A stretch of 64,000 bases of DNA from Actinocatenispora sp963815125. Its GTDB lineage: Bacteria > Actinomycetota > Actinomycetes > Mycobacteriales > Micromonosporaceae. How positions within the stretch are numbered: the first letter of the stretch is position 1; each line of letters starts with the position of its first letter. Made by a program: the position numbers and the translations under genes. The notes beneath the pieces are model-generated. The model worked only from the letters and a program-made list of their open reading frames with translations. It made no database searches and was not told the DNA's origin. Below are positions 51,501 to 58,450 of the stretch, in pieces. Where the stretch lies: positions 744,001-808,000 of the forward strand of contig CAWFFM010000001.1 in assembly GCA_963815125.1 (NCBI GenBank). Reading direction: 5' to 3'.

Positions 51501-52850
51501 GGCGCGGTGTTCGAAGCGGAACATCGAGCCGAAGTGGCTCATCCGCAATGGGAAGCCCTCCGCCTCGAAGTAGCCGTTGAGCGTGCCGGCCAGTTCGTCG
51601 GTACGGGCGTTCAGCCGTTCCTGCAGCCCGGGTCCGTGCTCCTTCAGGTGGGTCAGGACGGCGCGGGCCGCGACCATCGACACGGGGTGCTGGATGTACG
51701 TTCCGCCGAAGAAGGTGGTGTCCGCGGGTGGCTGGCTGTCGTCGCCGTAACGCCAGAACCCGCCGTCGACTCCGTCCATGATGTCTGAGCGGCCTGCGAT
51801 GGCACCGATCGGGTAGCCGCCGCCGAGCAGCTTGCCGTAGGTCGCCAGGTCCGGGGTGACACCGTAGAGCGCCTGGGCGCCGCGCAGCGCCGGGCGGAAA
51901 CCGGTCAGCATCTCGTCGAACATCAGCACGATGCCGTGCCGCCGGGTCACCTCCCGCAGCTGCCGGACGAAGTCGACCGGGCGCAGGGACGGGTTGCGGC
52001 TCTGTACGGGTTCGACGACGACCGCGGCGATCTCGTCCGCGAACTGTTCGATCGTCGCGATGCTCGCCGGGTCGCCGTAGTCGAGCACCAGCAGGTCGGA
52101 GACGGCGCTGGGCGGGATGCCGGTGGACACCGGTACGGTGACCCGCTCGGCGCCGGATCCCGTGGCGCGTCCGAGTACGTTGTCCGCGTGACCGTGGTAG
52201 GAGCCGTGGAACATGACGACCCGGTGGCGGCCGGTGGCGGCACGGGCGAGCCTGATCGCCGCGGAGTTCGCCTCGGTGCCGGAGTTGGCGAACGCCACGC
52301 GTTGCATCCCGGTCAGCTCGGCCAGCAGCTCGGCCGCCTCACCCGTCTCGGCCGTACGGGGGCCGAGCCGGATTCCTCGGGAGAGGTGCTCGCGGACCGG
52401 TTCGGCGACGAACCGCGGCTCGTGGCCGAAGAGCAGCACACCGAAGCCCATCGTGATGTCGACGTAGCGGTTGCCGTCGATGTCCTCCACAAAGGACCCG
52501 CCGGCGCGGCGACCGACGATCGGATAGAGCATCTCCTTCGTACTGCGGCGGAAGCCGACGACGGCACGGCTGTCGGCCAGTACCTTGCGGTAGCGCTGCG
52601 CGCTCGCCTTCGAGTTCGGGGTCCTGGCCGTGTACCGCCGGACGAGATCGTCAAGATGGGCGGCCTGCCGGGACGGCGTCGTGGTGTCCCGGACCATGCC
52701 CGAAGAGCTCGGCACGCTCACCCGCGGCCCGTGCACGGCTGGTTGCTGCGGTGCCGGGACCGCCATCTGCTGCGTGATGCGCTGCGAGAGTTCCGCCATG
52801 GCGGCCAGGTCCCGGTCAACGGCGGCCGTGGCCTCGCTCAGCCCGCTCAT
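45546..52850 (-). CDS. Hybrid NRPS subunit: aminotransferase-luciferase-like monooxygenase-C-A-PCP-C
   Basis: A 2434-residue assembly-line protein. Residues 1-30 look like a docking helix pairing with the PKS C-terminus. About 75-505 is a class III PLP aminotransferase (GSA-aminotransferase-like; PLP lysine K340 in TYGKLLGGG). About 545-890 is a luciferase-like monooxygenase of the MupA/Atu3671 type found inside assembly lines (WMPERHFHSFGGLFPNP). C1 spans about 925-1360 (HHLMIDA, 1061-1067). The A domain spans about 1390-1890 (TSGSTGVPKG, YGPTE, A10 lysine K1880); its pocket residues read D-A-L-I-V-G-V-V-L-K by eye. PCP serine is S1950 in GGHSIS. C2 spans about 2003-2425 (HHSTCDA, from H2135). 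No thioesterase is present. It overlaps the PKS gene by four bases. The aminotransferase probably aminates the beta-ketoacyl chain from the PKS. Confidence 0.93.
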   Translation of the reverse strand: MSGLSEATAAVDRDLAAMAELSQRITQQMAVPAPQQPAVHGPRVSVPSSSGMVRDTTTPSRQAAHLDDLVRRYTARTPNSKASAQRYRKVLADSRAVVGFRRSTKEMLYPIVGRRAGGSFVEDIDGNRYVDITMGFGVLLFGHEPRFVAEPVREHLSRGIRLGPRTAETGEAAELLAELTGMQRVAFANSGTEANSAAIRLARAATGRHRVVMFHGSYHGHADNVLGRATGSGAERVTVPVSTGIPPSAVSDLLVLDYGDPASIATIEQFADEIAAVVVEPVQSRNPSLRPVDFVRQLREVTRRHGIVLMFDEMLTGFRPALRGAQALYGVTPDLATYGKLLGGGYPIGAIAGRSDIMDGVDGGFWRYGDDSQPPADTTFFGGTYIQHPVSMVAARAVLTHLKEHGPGLQERLNARTDELAGTLNGYFEAEGFPLRMSHFGSMFRFEHRADMELLYHHLMLRGVHVWEWRSFFLSTEHSDSDIEFVVDAVQGSLRELRDAGFFPDGRSAPAQAPVSAMAWNAAAARTAAANETATPPRTAHRPPDFSIYFFGDYPQDDGARHGRYDSLLDTARFADRHGFHALWMPERHFHSFGGLFPNPAVLAAALASATERIRLNAGSVVLPLHDPIRVAEEWSMVDNLSGGRIGIGCASGWHANDFVFFPERFGHHKEAMYEQLEQVRQLWRGEALLRTTGDGEAEVRLFPRPVQDTPPLFTAVVGNPASYELAARHDLGVVTNLMTQSVEQLAANIALYRRTRAQHGLDPQGGRVAVLLHTYLAADHETARAAAYGPLSRYMRSSLSLFGGVTNSLGHNVDLAALDEADLETVFSRAYQRYCDQRALIGTVDTVAGVVDALSAAGADEVISLVDFGVPADALRAGLPYLDALRRRYHGAGTTAAVREAEPTVAVVDRAAPATPVEEERGDDAGLPLSPSQLRIWFLERMLPGRTAYNEVKAIRLDGPMDVPALRRALHSLVARHEGLRTVFREIGGEPRQVVQAAGEPDFEVLDRTDAGDDDAASAALREVLASESARRFDLVHGPLFVTRLVSLGVQRHVLVLSIHHLMIDAASAAVLARDLSALYRSELQGTASGLPALTRSYAEVIGAQLASLDTPRTATDLAYWRRTLGGELPVLELPCDRPRPATMTSNGRAVFHTLDPALSARLRELSRAHRSTLFMTLLAGYATMLHLVTGQQDIIVGTPVSHRPQGTDDVLGFFVNTLALRFDLSGDPSFASLLGQVRTVALDAYDHSDVPFETVVRELAPPRTTDRTPVFATLAEFQSGDPFRFDLPGIRAVPLDVGPDKALTDLLVHFTDQPDHAGGIRCHLEYNTDLFDPDTVEGFFATFRTLLEAAVHEPATPLSRLGGPVTHAALGDPVPEAWQHGPDRPVQDTTVAELVARQAAAAGGRTAVICRDVVLTYAELDARAGRLAAVIGARDHTDAPVALWLPRSAELIVAMLAVLRSGRAYVPVDPSHGRARAEAVIAECGARILVSQGAQSGALTLPDGVTVVDVTDDAHGAPSATALPTGPGSACYVIHTSGSTGVPKGVAVAHRAVVNLCQWHHRRFAFTPEDRSALVCSHGFDASVLEIWPALTAGASVTVADDTVRRDPLSLARWYEAQKVSFSILPTSLGEAVLGLAPGDQPPLRHLVVGGDVLRTRPRAGTPYELVNVYGPTEVTVLCTAETVAPESPGTMGRPIPIGRPMDNVRLRVLDGAGNPVPVGTVGELYVGGTGLALGYLHRPELTEERFVPDPAGGGPAQRLYRTGDLVRWAPDGALEFRGRTDDQVKIRGFRVEPEEVTRALRGLDGVRHAVVLAHRNRRDEAYLAGYVVPTDPVGGSPADRQAYAELLAEGLTAHLPEYLVPRAWAVLAELPLSGNGKLDRSALPAPGIVAAVPDPPGTAPQPSAGSAADHPGARVSDRLRGLWAEEFDIGADTIDPDSSFFALGGHSISAIRLVNRVQEEFGTDYPVVRFYQDPTFGAMAAYLGGAATAPDDTREVVARAPATLQQCNFIAGHRNHPLPQVYNVAMRITFTGPLDVTALCAALTGLVERHGSLRTRYVQEGEQWWQEILAPRPVDLKVEDLSPWPQQACDAEVQRISAETADTAFDLDRSVEPVLRLLRTGESTWVLLFVLHHSTCDAWAVSVLLRDLAALYTAAVTGAPSSLPTEVAQPTDFALWQQDNPPSKRGGGSMQYWLRQLDGAPLRTDVPLDHPRPQTPSGRGRTVTFAVPAEVRRGVETLARRCRTTPFSVTAAAAGMLLSQLSGQSEALVSVPYAQREQRAFASLAACTGAAFLLRIRTGGADHFSALVEQVARTGIEGIEHVMPTREVLEGLRERRGDDVPAAVTFGFQYQNSLEVDIELPGVDVAIEDLVTDTALSEFNLGLIPAGDVLAGYLQYSTDLWEHDTAESWTRRYVELLSEEVRKALSDTRTG

Positions 52851-55800
52851 GCGCCCGCCCTCCCGTTCGCCGCTGCGATGCCGCTCCCGGCGGCGGTCTG
52901 CAAGGCGAGCAACTGGGACAGCTGGGTCATCAGCTGGAGCTGTATCTGGGACAGCTGGTGGATCTGCCGGGCGAGGTCCGCCAGTTCCTGGCGCGTCGCG
53001 TACTCCGGGACCGCAGGTGCGGCAGGGGCCGGGGCAACCGACGGGGGCAGCGGGTATTCCGCGACGGTAGGGGATGGTTCGGTGAACGTCGGCGAAGGAG
53101 TGGGCAGCGGGAGCGGTGCCGCTACCGGGGGGTACTGCCCGCCGGTCGGTTGCTGCGGACCCGCCATCCGGCCGGCGACCAGATCGGCGAGTCGTTGCGG
53201 GGTGCCCGCCTCATCGAACAGTTCCCGCATCGAGACCTTGACCTGGTGCTCCTGCTCCAGCTCACGCAGCACGGCGATCATCTGCAGGGAATCCGCACCG
53301 AGATCGAAGAACGACGTCCCTGCTGTCACCGCGCCGGGATCACATCCGAGGCTCTTCACGGTCACCTCGATGACGTGCCGGAGTATCCGTTCGACCGCTG
53401 CCGTGCCCTGCGTGTACGCCGGGCGCCGCTCGTCCTGTGCCATGTCGGTCCCCATTCTCGCTGCTCCACGGGACCGGATCACTGTCGGTTCCGGCCCGGT
53501 CCAGTAGTTCTCGTGCTGGAAGCAGTAGCCCGGCAGCGGAATCCTGCCGCCGCCGCAACCCGCCACCAGCACCTGCCAGTCGACGTCCACGCCGGTGCAG
53601 TGCAGCCGTGCCGCCGCGTCCCACAATGCTTCGAGGCCGGCGCCGCGGCGCAGCGTGGGCACGCTCATCAGGCCGGGCAGGGCACGTCGGGCGAGCCCGC
53701 TCAACGTCGTGTGCGGGCCGATCTCGACGAGTGCGCCGCTGCCCTGGTGCGCCAGCTCCCGCAGCGCGTCGTGGAAGCGCACCGGTTGACGTGCCTGGCG
53801 TAGGAAGTAGTCGGCGTCCGGGACCCAGCCGGCGGGACGGACCCGCCCATCGAGACCGCTCACGAACGGAACGGTGCTGGGCTGCCAGGCGACCCCGCGG
53901 AGCAGTACGCGGAAGTCCGCCAGCGCGGGTTCCATCAGCGCGGTGTGGAAGGCACGCTGCACGGGCAGCCGCTCACCGGTGATACCGCGCTCGGCCAGCA
54001 GCACGGACAGCTGGTCCACGGCCGCGACCGGCCCGGCGAGCACGTGTCTCTGGTCGCCGTTGAGTACCGCAACCTCGAGGCCGGGTACGGCTGCGGTCAG
54101 CGAGGTGACCGTCTGGTGGTCGGCGGACACCGCGACCATCCCGCCCGGAACGCAGAGCCGCTGCATCAACCGGCCACGTCCGACGACCAGGCGCAGACCG
54201 TCCTCAATGGACAGAGCGCCCGCGGCGTACAGTGCCGCGTACTCTCCGACGCTGTGCCCGGCCACGATGCTCGGTGTCACGCCGGCCTCCCGCCACAGGG
54301 CGAGCAGCGCGCACTGCAGTGCGAATAGCGCCGGCTGTGCGGTGTCGGTGTCGTATGAGGTGTCCGCGCCCGTTCCCGCCGGGTCGGCCGGACCGAGCAG
54401 TACGTCGAGCAGCGAACCGCCGGACTCCGTGTGGTGGACGCGTTCGCAGGTGTCGAGCACCGTACGCACGGCGGGGAAGCGCTCGTACATCGCTGCGGCC
54501 ATCCCACGGTACGAACTGCCCTGGCCGGTGAACAGGAATCCGACATCGGGTGCGCACTCCGCAGGGGCGCCACCCGTCACCACCTCCGCCGGGTGCGCTC
54601 GCGTGGCCTCGGATCCGTTCGCGAGCCACGCGTCGAGGGCGTCGGCGAGTGCGGTGGTGGTCGTTGCCCGCACCGCCAGCCGGTGCCGCCGATGGGACCG
54701 GCCGACCGCAGTGGTGGTGACGAGGTCCGCCAGGTCCGTACCGGGATGCTGCCGCAGGTGGTCGCGGAAGGCACCTGCGTTGGCCGCGCGGGCCGCCTCG
54801 CTGTGGCCGGACAGCAGCAGCACCCCCGGCGGAACGCTACCGGCCCGGGGCGTGGGCTCGGGCGCCTCCTCCACCACGAGGTGGACGTTGGTGCCGCCCA
54901 TCCCCAACGAGGTGACCCCCACCCGGCGCGGCGTGTCCCCGGACGGCCATGGCCGGGCGGTACGGGGGATGTAGAAGGGACTGTCGTCGAGCGCGAGAGC
55001 GGGGTTGGCCCGGGTGAAGTTCGCCAGCGGCGGGATGACGCGGTGCTTCAGTACGAGCAGCGCCTTGATCAGGCTCGCCAGGCCGGAACACACGTCGAGG
55101 TGCCCGATGTTGGCCTTCGTCGAGCCGAGCGCGCAGTAGCCGGTTCTGGCGCTGTCGGTACGGAACGCTGCGGTGGCGCCGTCGAACTCGATCGGGTCGC
55201 CCTTCAGCGTGCCGGTACCGTGCGTTTCGAGATAGCCGATGCTGTCCGCGCTGACCTGCGCCCTGCTCAACGCGCGACGGATGGCGGCCTGCTGCCCGGC
55301 CGCACTGGGCGCGGAGTACGCCCGCTTGTCCGAGCCGTCGTTGGTGACCCCCCAGCCCCGGATGATCCCGTGGACGGTGTCACCGTCGGCGACGGCACGC
55401 GCAAGGTCCTTCAGCACCACGGTGGCAACGCCGGTGCCGCCCACGGTGCCGTCCGCGCGGGCATCGAACGCCCGCAGGTGACCGGACTTGGAAAGGATCG
55501 ATCCCTTCACATAGTGGTAGCCGAGCACCTGGGGTACGTGTACGGCGGTGGCGCCGGCCACGGCGATGTCACAGTCCCCGGCGAGCAGCGACTGTGCGGC
55601 GAGCTGTACGGCGACCAGGGAACTGGAGCAGGCGGTCTGGACACCGATGGCGGGGCCGGTGAGGCCGAGGCGGAAGGCCGTGCGGGTCGCGGTGAAATCG
55701 GGGTAGTTTCCGACCATGGTCTGCAGCCGGGAGACCCAGTCGTCGCCGCCGGTTTCCTGCAGGGCGTTGTTGAGCAGATAGTTCTGCATCGAGTACAGGT

Positions 55801-56194
55801 GATAGCCGGTGCTGGCGTAGACGCCCACGCACAGATCGCCGCGCCCCGGTGCGTACCCGGAGTCCTCCAGCGCATGATGGGCGCACTCGAGGAACATCCT
55901 GTGCTGCGGATCGGTGATCCGTGCCTCCCGGGCGCTCATGCCGAAGAACTGCGCGTCGAAGCCGGCGATGTCCTCCACCAGACCGCTGGCTCCGACGAAA
56001 CCCGGTGTGCGGTACTTCTCCGCAGGCACCCCCGCGGCCGCCAGCTCCTCCTCGGTGAAGCGTGTGATGCAGTCCGTGCCGTCGCGGATGATGCGCCAGA
56101 ACTCCTCCGGTGTATCCGCTTCCGGAAACCGGAAGGACATGCCGATCACGGCTATCCGCACATCGGCGCCAGGTGTATCGGTCGCGCTACTCAT
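52847..56194 (-). CDS. Type I PKS subunit KS-AT-ACP with C-terminal docking helix
   Basis: A 1115-residue single-module polyketide synthase. The ketosynthase has the active-site C189 in VQTACSSSL with H325 (ETHGTGT) and H365 (KANIGHLD). The acyltransferase has S648 in GHSVGEYAA, and its specificity segment reads AFH at 748-750, as in malonyl-CoA-loading domains. The ACP has S969 in LGADSLQM. There is no ketoreductase, dehydratase or thioesterase, so the chain leaves as a beta-ketoacyl unit. There is no loading domain: the ketosynthase must take a chain from another carrier. After a Pro-rich linker a coiled-coil helix (LARQIHQLSQIQLQLMTQLSQLL) probably docks with the next subunit. ATG 56194 overlaps the MFS stop (TGATG). 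Confidence 0.92.
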   Translation of the reverse strand: MSSATDTPGADVRIAVIGMSFRFPEADTPEEFWRIIRDGTDCITRFTEEELAAAGVPAEKYRTPGFVGASGLVEDIAGFDAQFFGMSAREARITDPQHRMFLECAHHALEDSGYAPGRGDLCVGVYASTGYHLYSMQNYLLNNALQETGGDDWVSRLQTMVGNYPDFTATRTAFRLGLTGPAIGVQTACSSSLVAVQLAAQSLLAGDCDIAVAGATAVHVPQVLGYHYVKGSILSKSGHLRAFDARADGTVGGTGVATVVLKDLARAVADGDTVHGIIRGWGVTNDGSDKRAYSAPSAAGQQAAIRRALSRAQVSADSIGYLETHGTGTLKGDPIEFDGATAAFRTDSARTGYCALGSTKANIGHLDVCSGLASLIKALLVLKHRVIPPLANFTRANPALALDDSPFYIPRTARPWPSGDTPRRVGVTSLGMGGTNVHLVVEEAPEPTPRAGSVPPGVLLLSGHSEAARAANAGAFRDHLRQHPGTDLADLVTTTAVGRSHRRHRLAVRATTTTALADALDAWLANGSEATRAHPAEVVTGGAPAECAPDVGFLFTGQGSSYRGMAAAMYERFPAVRTVLDTCERVHHTESGGSLLDVLLGPADPAGTGADTSYDTDTAQPALFALQCALLALWREAGVTPSIVAGHSVGEYAALYAAGALSIEDGLRLVVGRGRLMQRLCVPGGMVAVSADHQTVTSLTAAVPGLEVAVLNGDQRHVLAGPVAAVDQLSVLLAERGITGERLPVQRAFHTALMEPALADFRVLLRGVAWQPSTVPFVSGLDGRVRPAGWVPDADYFLRQARQPVRFHDALRELAHQGSGALVEIGPHTTLSGLARRALPGLMSVPTLRRGAGLEALWDAAARLHCTGVDVDWQVLVAGCGGGRIPLPGYCFQHENYWTGPEPTVIRSRGAARMGTDMAQDERRPAYTQGTAAVERILRHVIEVTVKSLGCDPGAVTAGTSFFDLGADSLQMIAVLRELEQEHQVKVSMRELFDEAGTPQRLADLVAGRMAGPQQPTGGQYPPVAAPLPLPTPSPTFTEPSPTVAEYPLPPSVAPAPAAPAVPEYATRQELADLARQIHQLSQIQLQLMTQLSQLLALQTAAGSGIAAANGRAGA

Positions 56195-57507
56195 CAACTG
56201 CTGCCTTCCACGACGGGGACGTCCCCGCCGGTCGTCGCGTCGTGCCCGCCAGGCTCCGTCTCCGCACTCCAGCCCTGGCCGGCGCCCTGCGGCTGCGCGA
56301 CGGGCGCGCGCCGGAGCTGGCGTACGAGAAGGAGGAAGAAGCCCAGGCACCCTACGATCGCCAGGCCGTGGAAGGAGCCCACCACCTGCAGTGGTGAGAA
56401 GGACTCGAGCAGGGCCGCACTGACGATCATCCCCAGGCCGAATCCGGTGTTCTCGGCCGAGGCGGAGAACCCGAAAAGGCGGCCACGCTGGTCGTCCGGG
56501 GCTGCCTGCAACCTGGAGATGTACGCGATCTCCGTGACTCCGTCGGCGATCCCGGCGATCAGGGCGGCGATGACCGCCGGGATGGTGGGCAGACCGGTGA
56601 AGACCAGAATGAATCCTGCCGACATCACGCAGGAACCCAGCGCGAAGGTGCGTTCGCCGATCGTCTGCCCTGTCCTGCGCGACATTCTCGTGGTGCACTG
56701 CTGCGCCACGATGTTGCCCAGGGCCCAGGTCGCCCAGAACTGGCTGATGAACGCGGCCGGATGATGGGGATCCAGGATGCTGGAGTAGATGGGCAGAGCC
56801 ACGTTGTGCGACGAGGAGCCCAGTGCGTCGACCGAGCGGATCGCGACCATCATCGCCAGCAGCGGCGACGAACGTAGCAGCGTCAGGGAGGCCCACCGGA
56901 CGGCGCCGCCGGATCTCTCCTCCTGTCCCTCGCTCGCCTGGTTGTCACGGCCCGACTGTGTGCGGATCGGCAGCCGGACGAGGATCAGTGCGGAGATGAC
57001 GAAGGTGGCGGCGTCCAGCGCGAACGCCGTGCTGTAACCGAGTTCGGCGATGAGCACCCCGGCGGAGGCGAACCCTGCGATCATCGCCAGGGACCGGCCG
57101 GTCACCAGCAGGCCGTTGGCTCTGGCGCGATGCTCGGCCCCGACGATCTCCGGGACGCTGCTACGTAGCGCCACCTGGTGCAACGTCGAACAGGATCCGG
57201 CTGTCACCGCCAGCGCGAAGAGCAGGGTGACCCGCGCCGCATCCGGGGCGAACAGCAGCAGCACCAGCATCGCGGCCTGGATGAGGTCGGCGCCCATCAT
57301 CAGCCGTTTGCGGTCGTAGCGCGATACCAGCCGGCCACTGATGAATCCGGATGCCACGCTCGTCGCCAGTCGTGCGGCCATGAAGAGTCCCGCGGCCAGC
57401 GCGCTGCCTGTCGCCTGGTAGATGAAGACGTTCAGCGCCACCATGTTCAGATAGCTGCCGTACGCCGAGACCCCGTTACCGACGACGAGCAGGCGGAAGT
57501 GTCGCAT
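56194..57507 (-). CDS. MFS exporter of the biosynthetic cluster
   Basis: A 437-residue major facilitator transporter with about 12 predicted helices in two halves of six. The conserved loop between helices 2 and 3 reads SGRLVSRYDRKRLMMGAD. It resembles MFS_3-type efflux proteins (enterobactin-exporter-like). Its stop overlaps the PKS start (TGATG), so it is co-translated with the biosynthetic genes and probably exports the product or gives self-protection. I chose the ATG at 57507 with GGGAG close upstream; an open frame to 57600 would start inside the TTGACA-containing promoter-like region and is less likely. Confidence 0.88.
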   Translation of the reverse strand: MRHFRLLVVGNGVSAYGSYLNMVALNVFIYQATGSALAAGLFMAARLATSVASGFISGRLVSRYDRKRLMMGADLIQAAMLVLLLFAPDAARVTLLFALAVTAGSCSTLHQVALRSSVPEIVGAEHRARANGLLVTGRSLAMIAGFASAGVLIAELGYSTAFALDAATFVISALILVRLPIRTQSGRDNQASEGQEERSGGAVRWASLTLLRSSPLLAMMVAIRSVDALGSSSHNVALPIYSSILDPHHPAAFISQFWATWALGNIVAQQCTTRMSRRTGQTIGERTFALGSCVMSAGFILVFTGLPTIPAVIAALIAGIADGVTEIAYISRLQAAPDDQRGRLFGFSASAENTGFGLGMIVSAALLESFSPLQVVGSFHGLAIVGCLGFFLLLVRQLRRAPVAQPQGAGQGWSAETEPGGHDATTGGDVPVVEGSS

Positions 57508-57568
57508 CCGACTCCCTTGAGACGTCACGCGCATTGGTGGCGTGGCTCCGTTCGGGGGAGCGACAGTA

Positions 57569-57597
57569 CGATTTCTCAGCAGTGTCGAGTTTGTCAA
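57569..57597 (-). promoter_or_regulatory. Possible promoter of the MFS-PKS-NRPS operon
   Basis: Reading the minus strand, TTGACA at 57597-57592 is followed after 17 bases by AAATCG, a poor -10, with TACTGT a little further on. The -35 box is perfect but the -10 is weak, so this is tentative. It lies 62 bases upstream of the chosen MFS start. Confidence 0.35.
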
Positions 57598-58270
57598 CAC
57601 TGCCTGGTCAGCGGCGTTGTGTCCGGCTACGTACGACCTGGAGCGGCGGAGGGATCACGGCAATCGCCACTTGGTGGCTACCGATCACCGCACCTACCGG
57701 CACCGGTCGTCGACGGGATTCATGCTGACGGCACTACTACGCTCACCCAGCCGATCGACCGCACTGAGTTACGCGACCCTCACCCATTCAGAGTGGCAAT
57801 TGTCTGATTGGTCTGAGGGGCCTTGCGGACCTGTGAAATCACCGCCATCCTGTCTCCATATACCCGGCATCCAGCGGTCCGTGGACCGTGCCGGAGTCGT
57901 CGCGGTGTGCCCGGCGCCGTTCTTGCGTTGTGCTGACAGGAACGGGAGGTGCTCTCTGATCTGGACCGGTCGGCAGGGAGCATCGGCGATGTGGCTGGTT
58001 GTGAGGAATGGGTGGCGCGTTCGCGCGTGAGCCGATCCTAATGACCCGGGACCGGGTGGCCGGCGTAATCGGCGTCCATGGAAAGCGTGTCTGTCGGGAC
58101 GATCCGTCCTGCGCGATATTGGTCGGATCTTTGCCGGGTGAGCCGCCGACCGCCCGGTGCACGACGCTGCGTGGGCGACGATATAAGCAGGTAGAGGCTT
58201 GTTCGGTGGGCGGCCGGTACGCGTCGATCATGCGACATCCGGGTCGCGTGAAGGAATTTGTCGACGAGCC

Positions 58271-58300
58271 TTGACATGCTGAAGCCGGCCTGGGCACAAT
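58271..58300 (+). promoter_or_regulatory. Promoter of the rightward biosynthetic operon
   Basis: TTGACA (58271-58276), an 18-base spacer and CACAAT (58295-58300): a close match to a housekeeping sigma-70-type promoter, unusual in quality for this G/C-rich DNA. It lies 150 bases upstream of the aminotransferase-like gene at 58451, leaving a roughly 140-base leader. Confidence 0.65.
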
Positions 58301-58348
58301 CTACCGCGGCGAATATCGAGCCGCCTCAATTTTTGTGATCAACATATG

Positions 58349-58365
58349 ACGTGGGGAATCCACGT
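58349..58365. promoter_or_regulatory. Perfect inverted repeat in the leader of the rightward operon
   Basis: ACGTGG-GGAAT-CCACGT, a perfect 6-5-6 inverted repeat about 50 bases downstream of the predicted -10. It could be an operator for a cluster-specific regulator or an RNA hairpin in the leader. Confidence 0.5.
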
Positions 58366-58450
58366 GTCCTGATGGCGCTGAAGAATCCCGGGCGCTGAGG
58401 GCCATAGTGAGTGTCGGTCCAGCAGGTTCATTGCCGAGAAAGGGAAAAGC

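Larger units (their letters stand above)
57508..58450. other. Divergent control region of the PKS/NRPS cluster
   Basis: About 940 bases between the leftward and rightward biosynthetic operons, with lower G/C than either flank. It holds several short open frames on both strands, but none has a good ribosome site plus natural composition. Likely elements are a TTGACA box on the minus strand at 57592-57597 for the leftward operon, a good promoter at 58271-58300 for the rightward operon, and the inverted repeat at 58349-58365. No regulator gene for the cluster is in the window. Confidence 0.6.

Noticed and set aside
57508..57600. 31-residue N-terminal extension of the MFS gene
   Set aside because: It would begin at a non-ATG codon inside a TTGACA-containing promoter-like stretch; the ATG at 57507 gives a normal MFS N-terminus and has a ribosome site.
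57542..58297. Open frames of 60-160 codons in the cluster control region
   Set aside because: No ribosome sites, no motif and unnatural composition; treated as non-coding.
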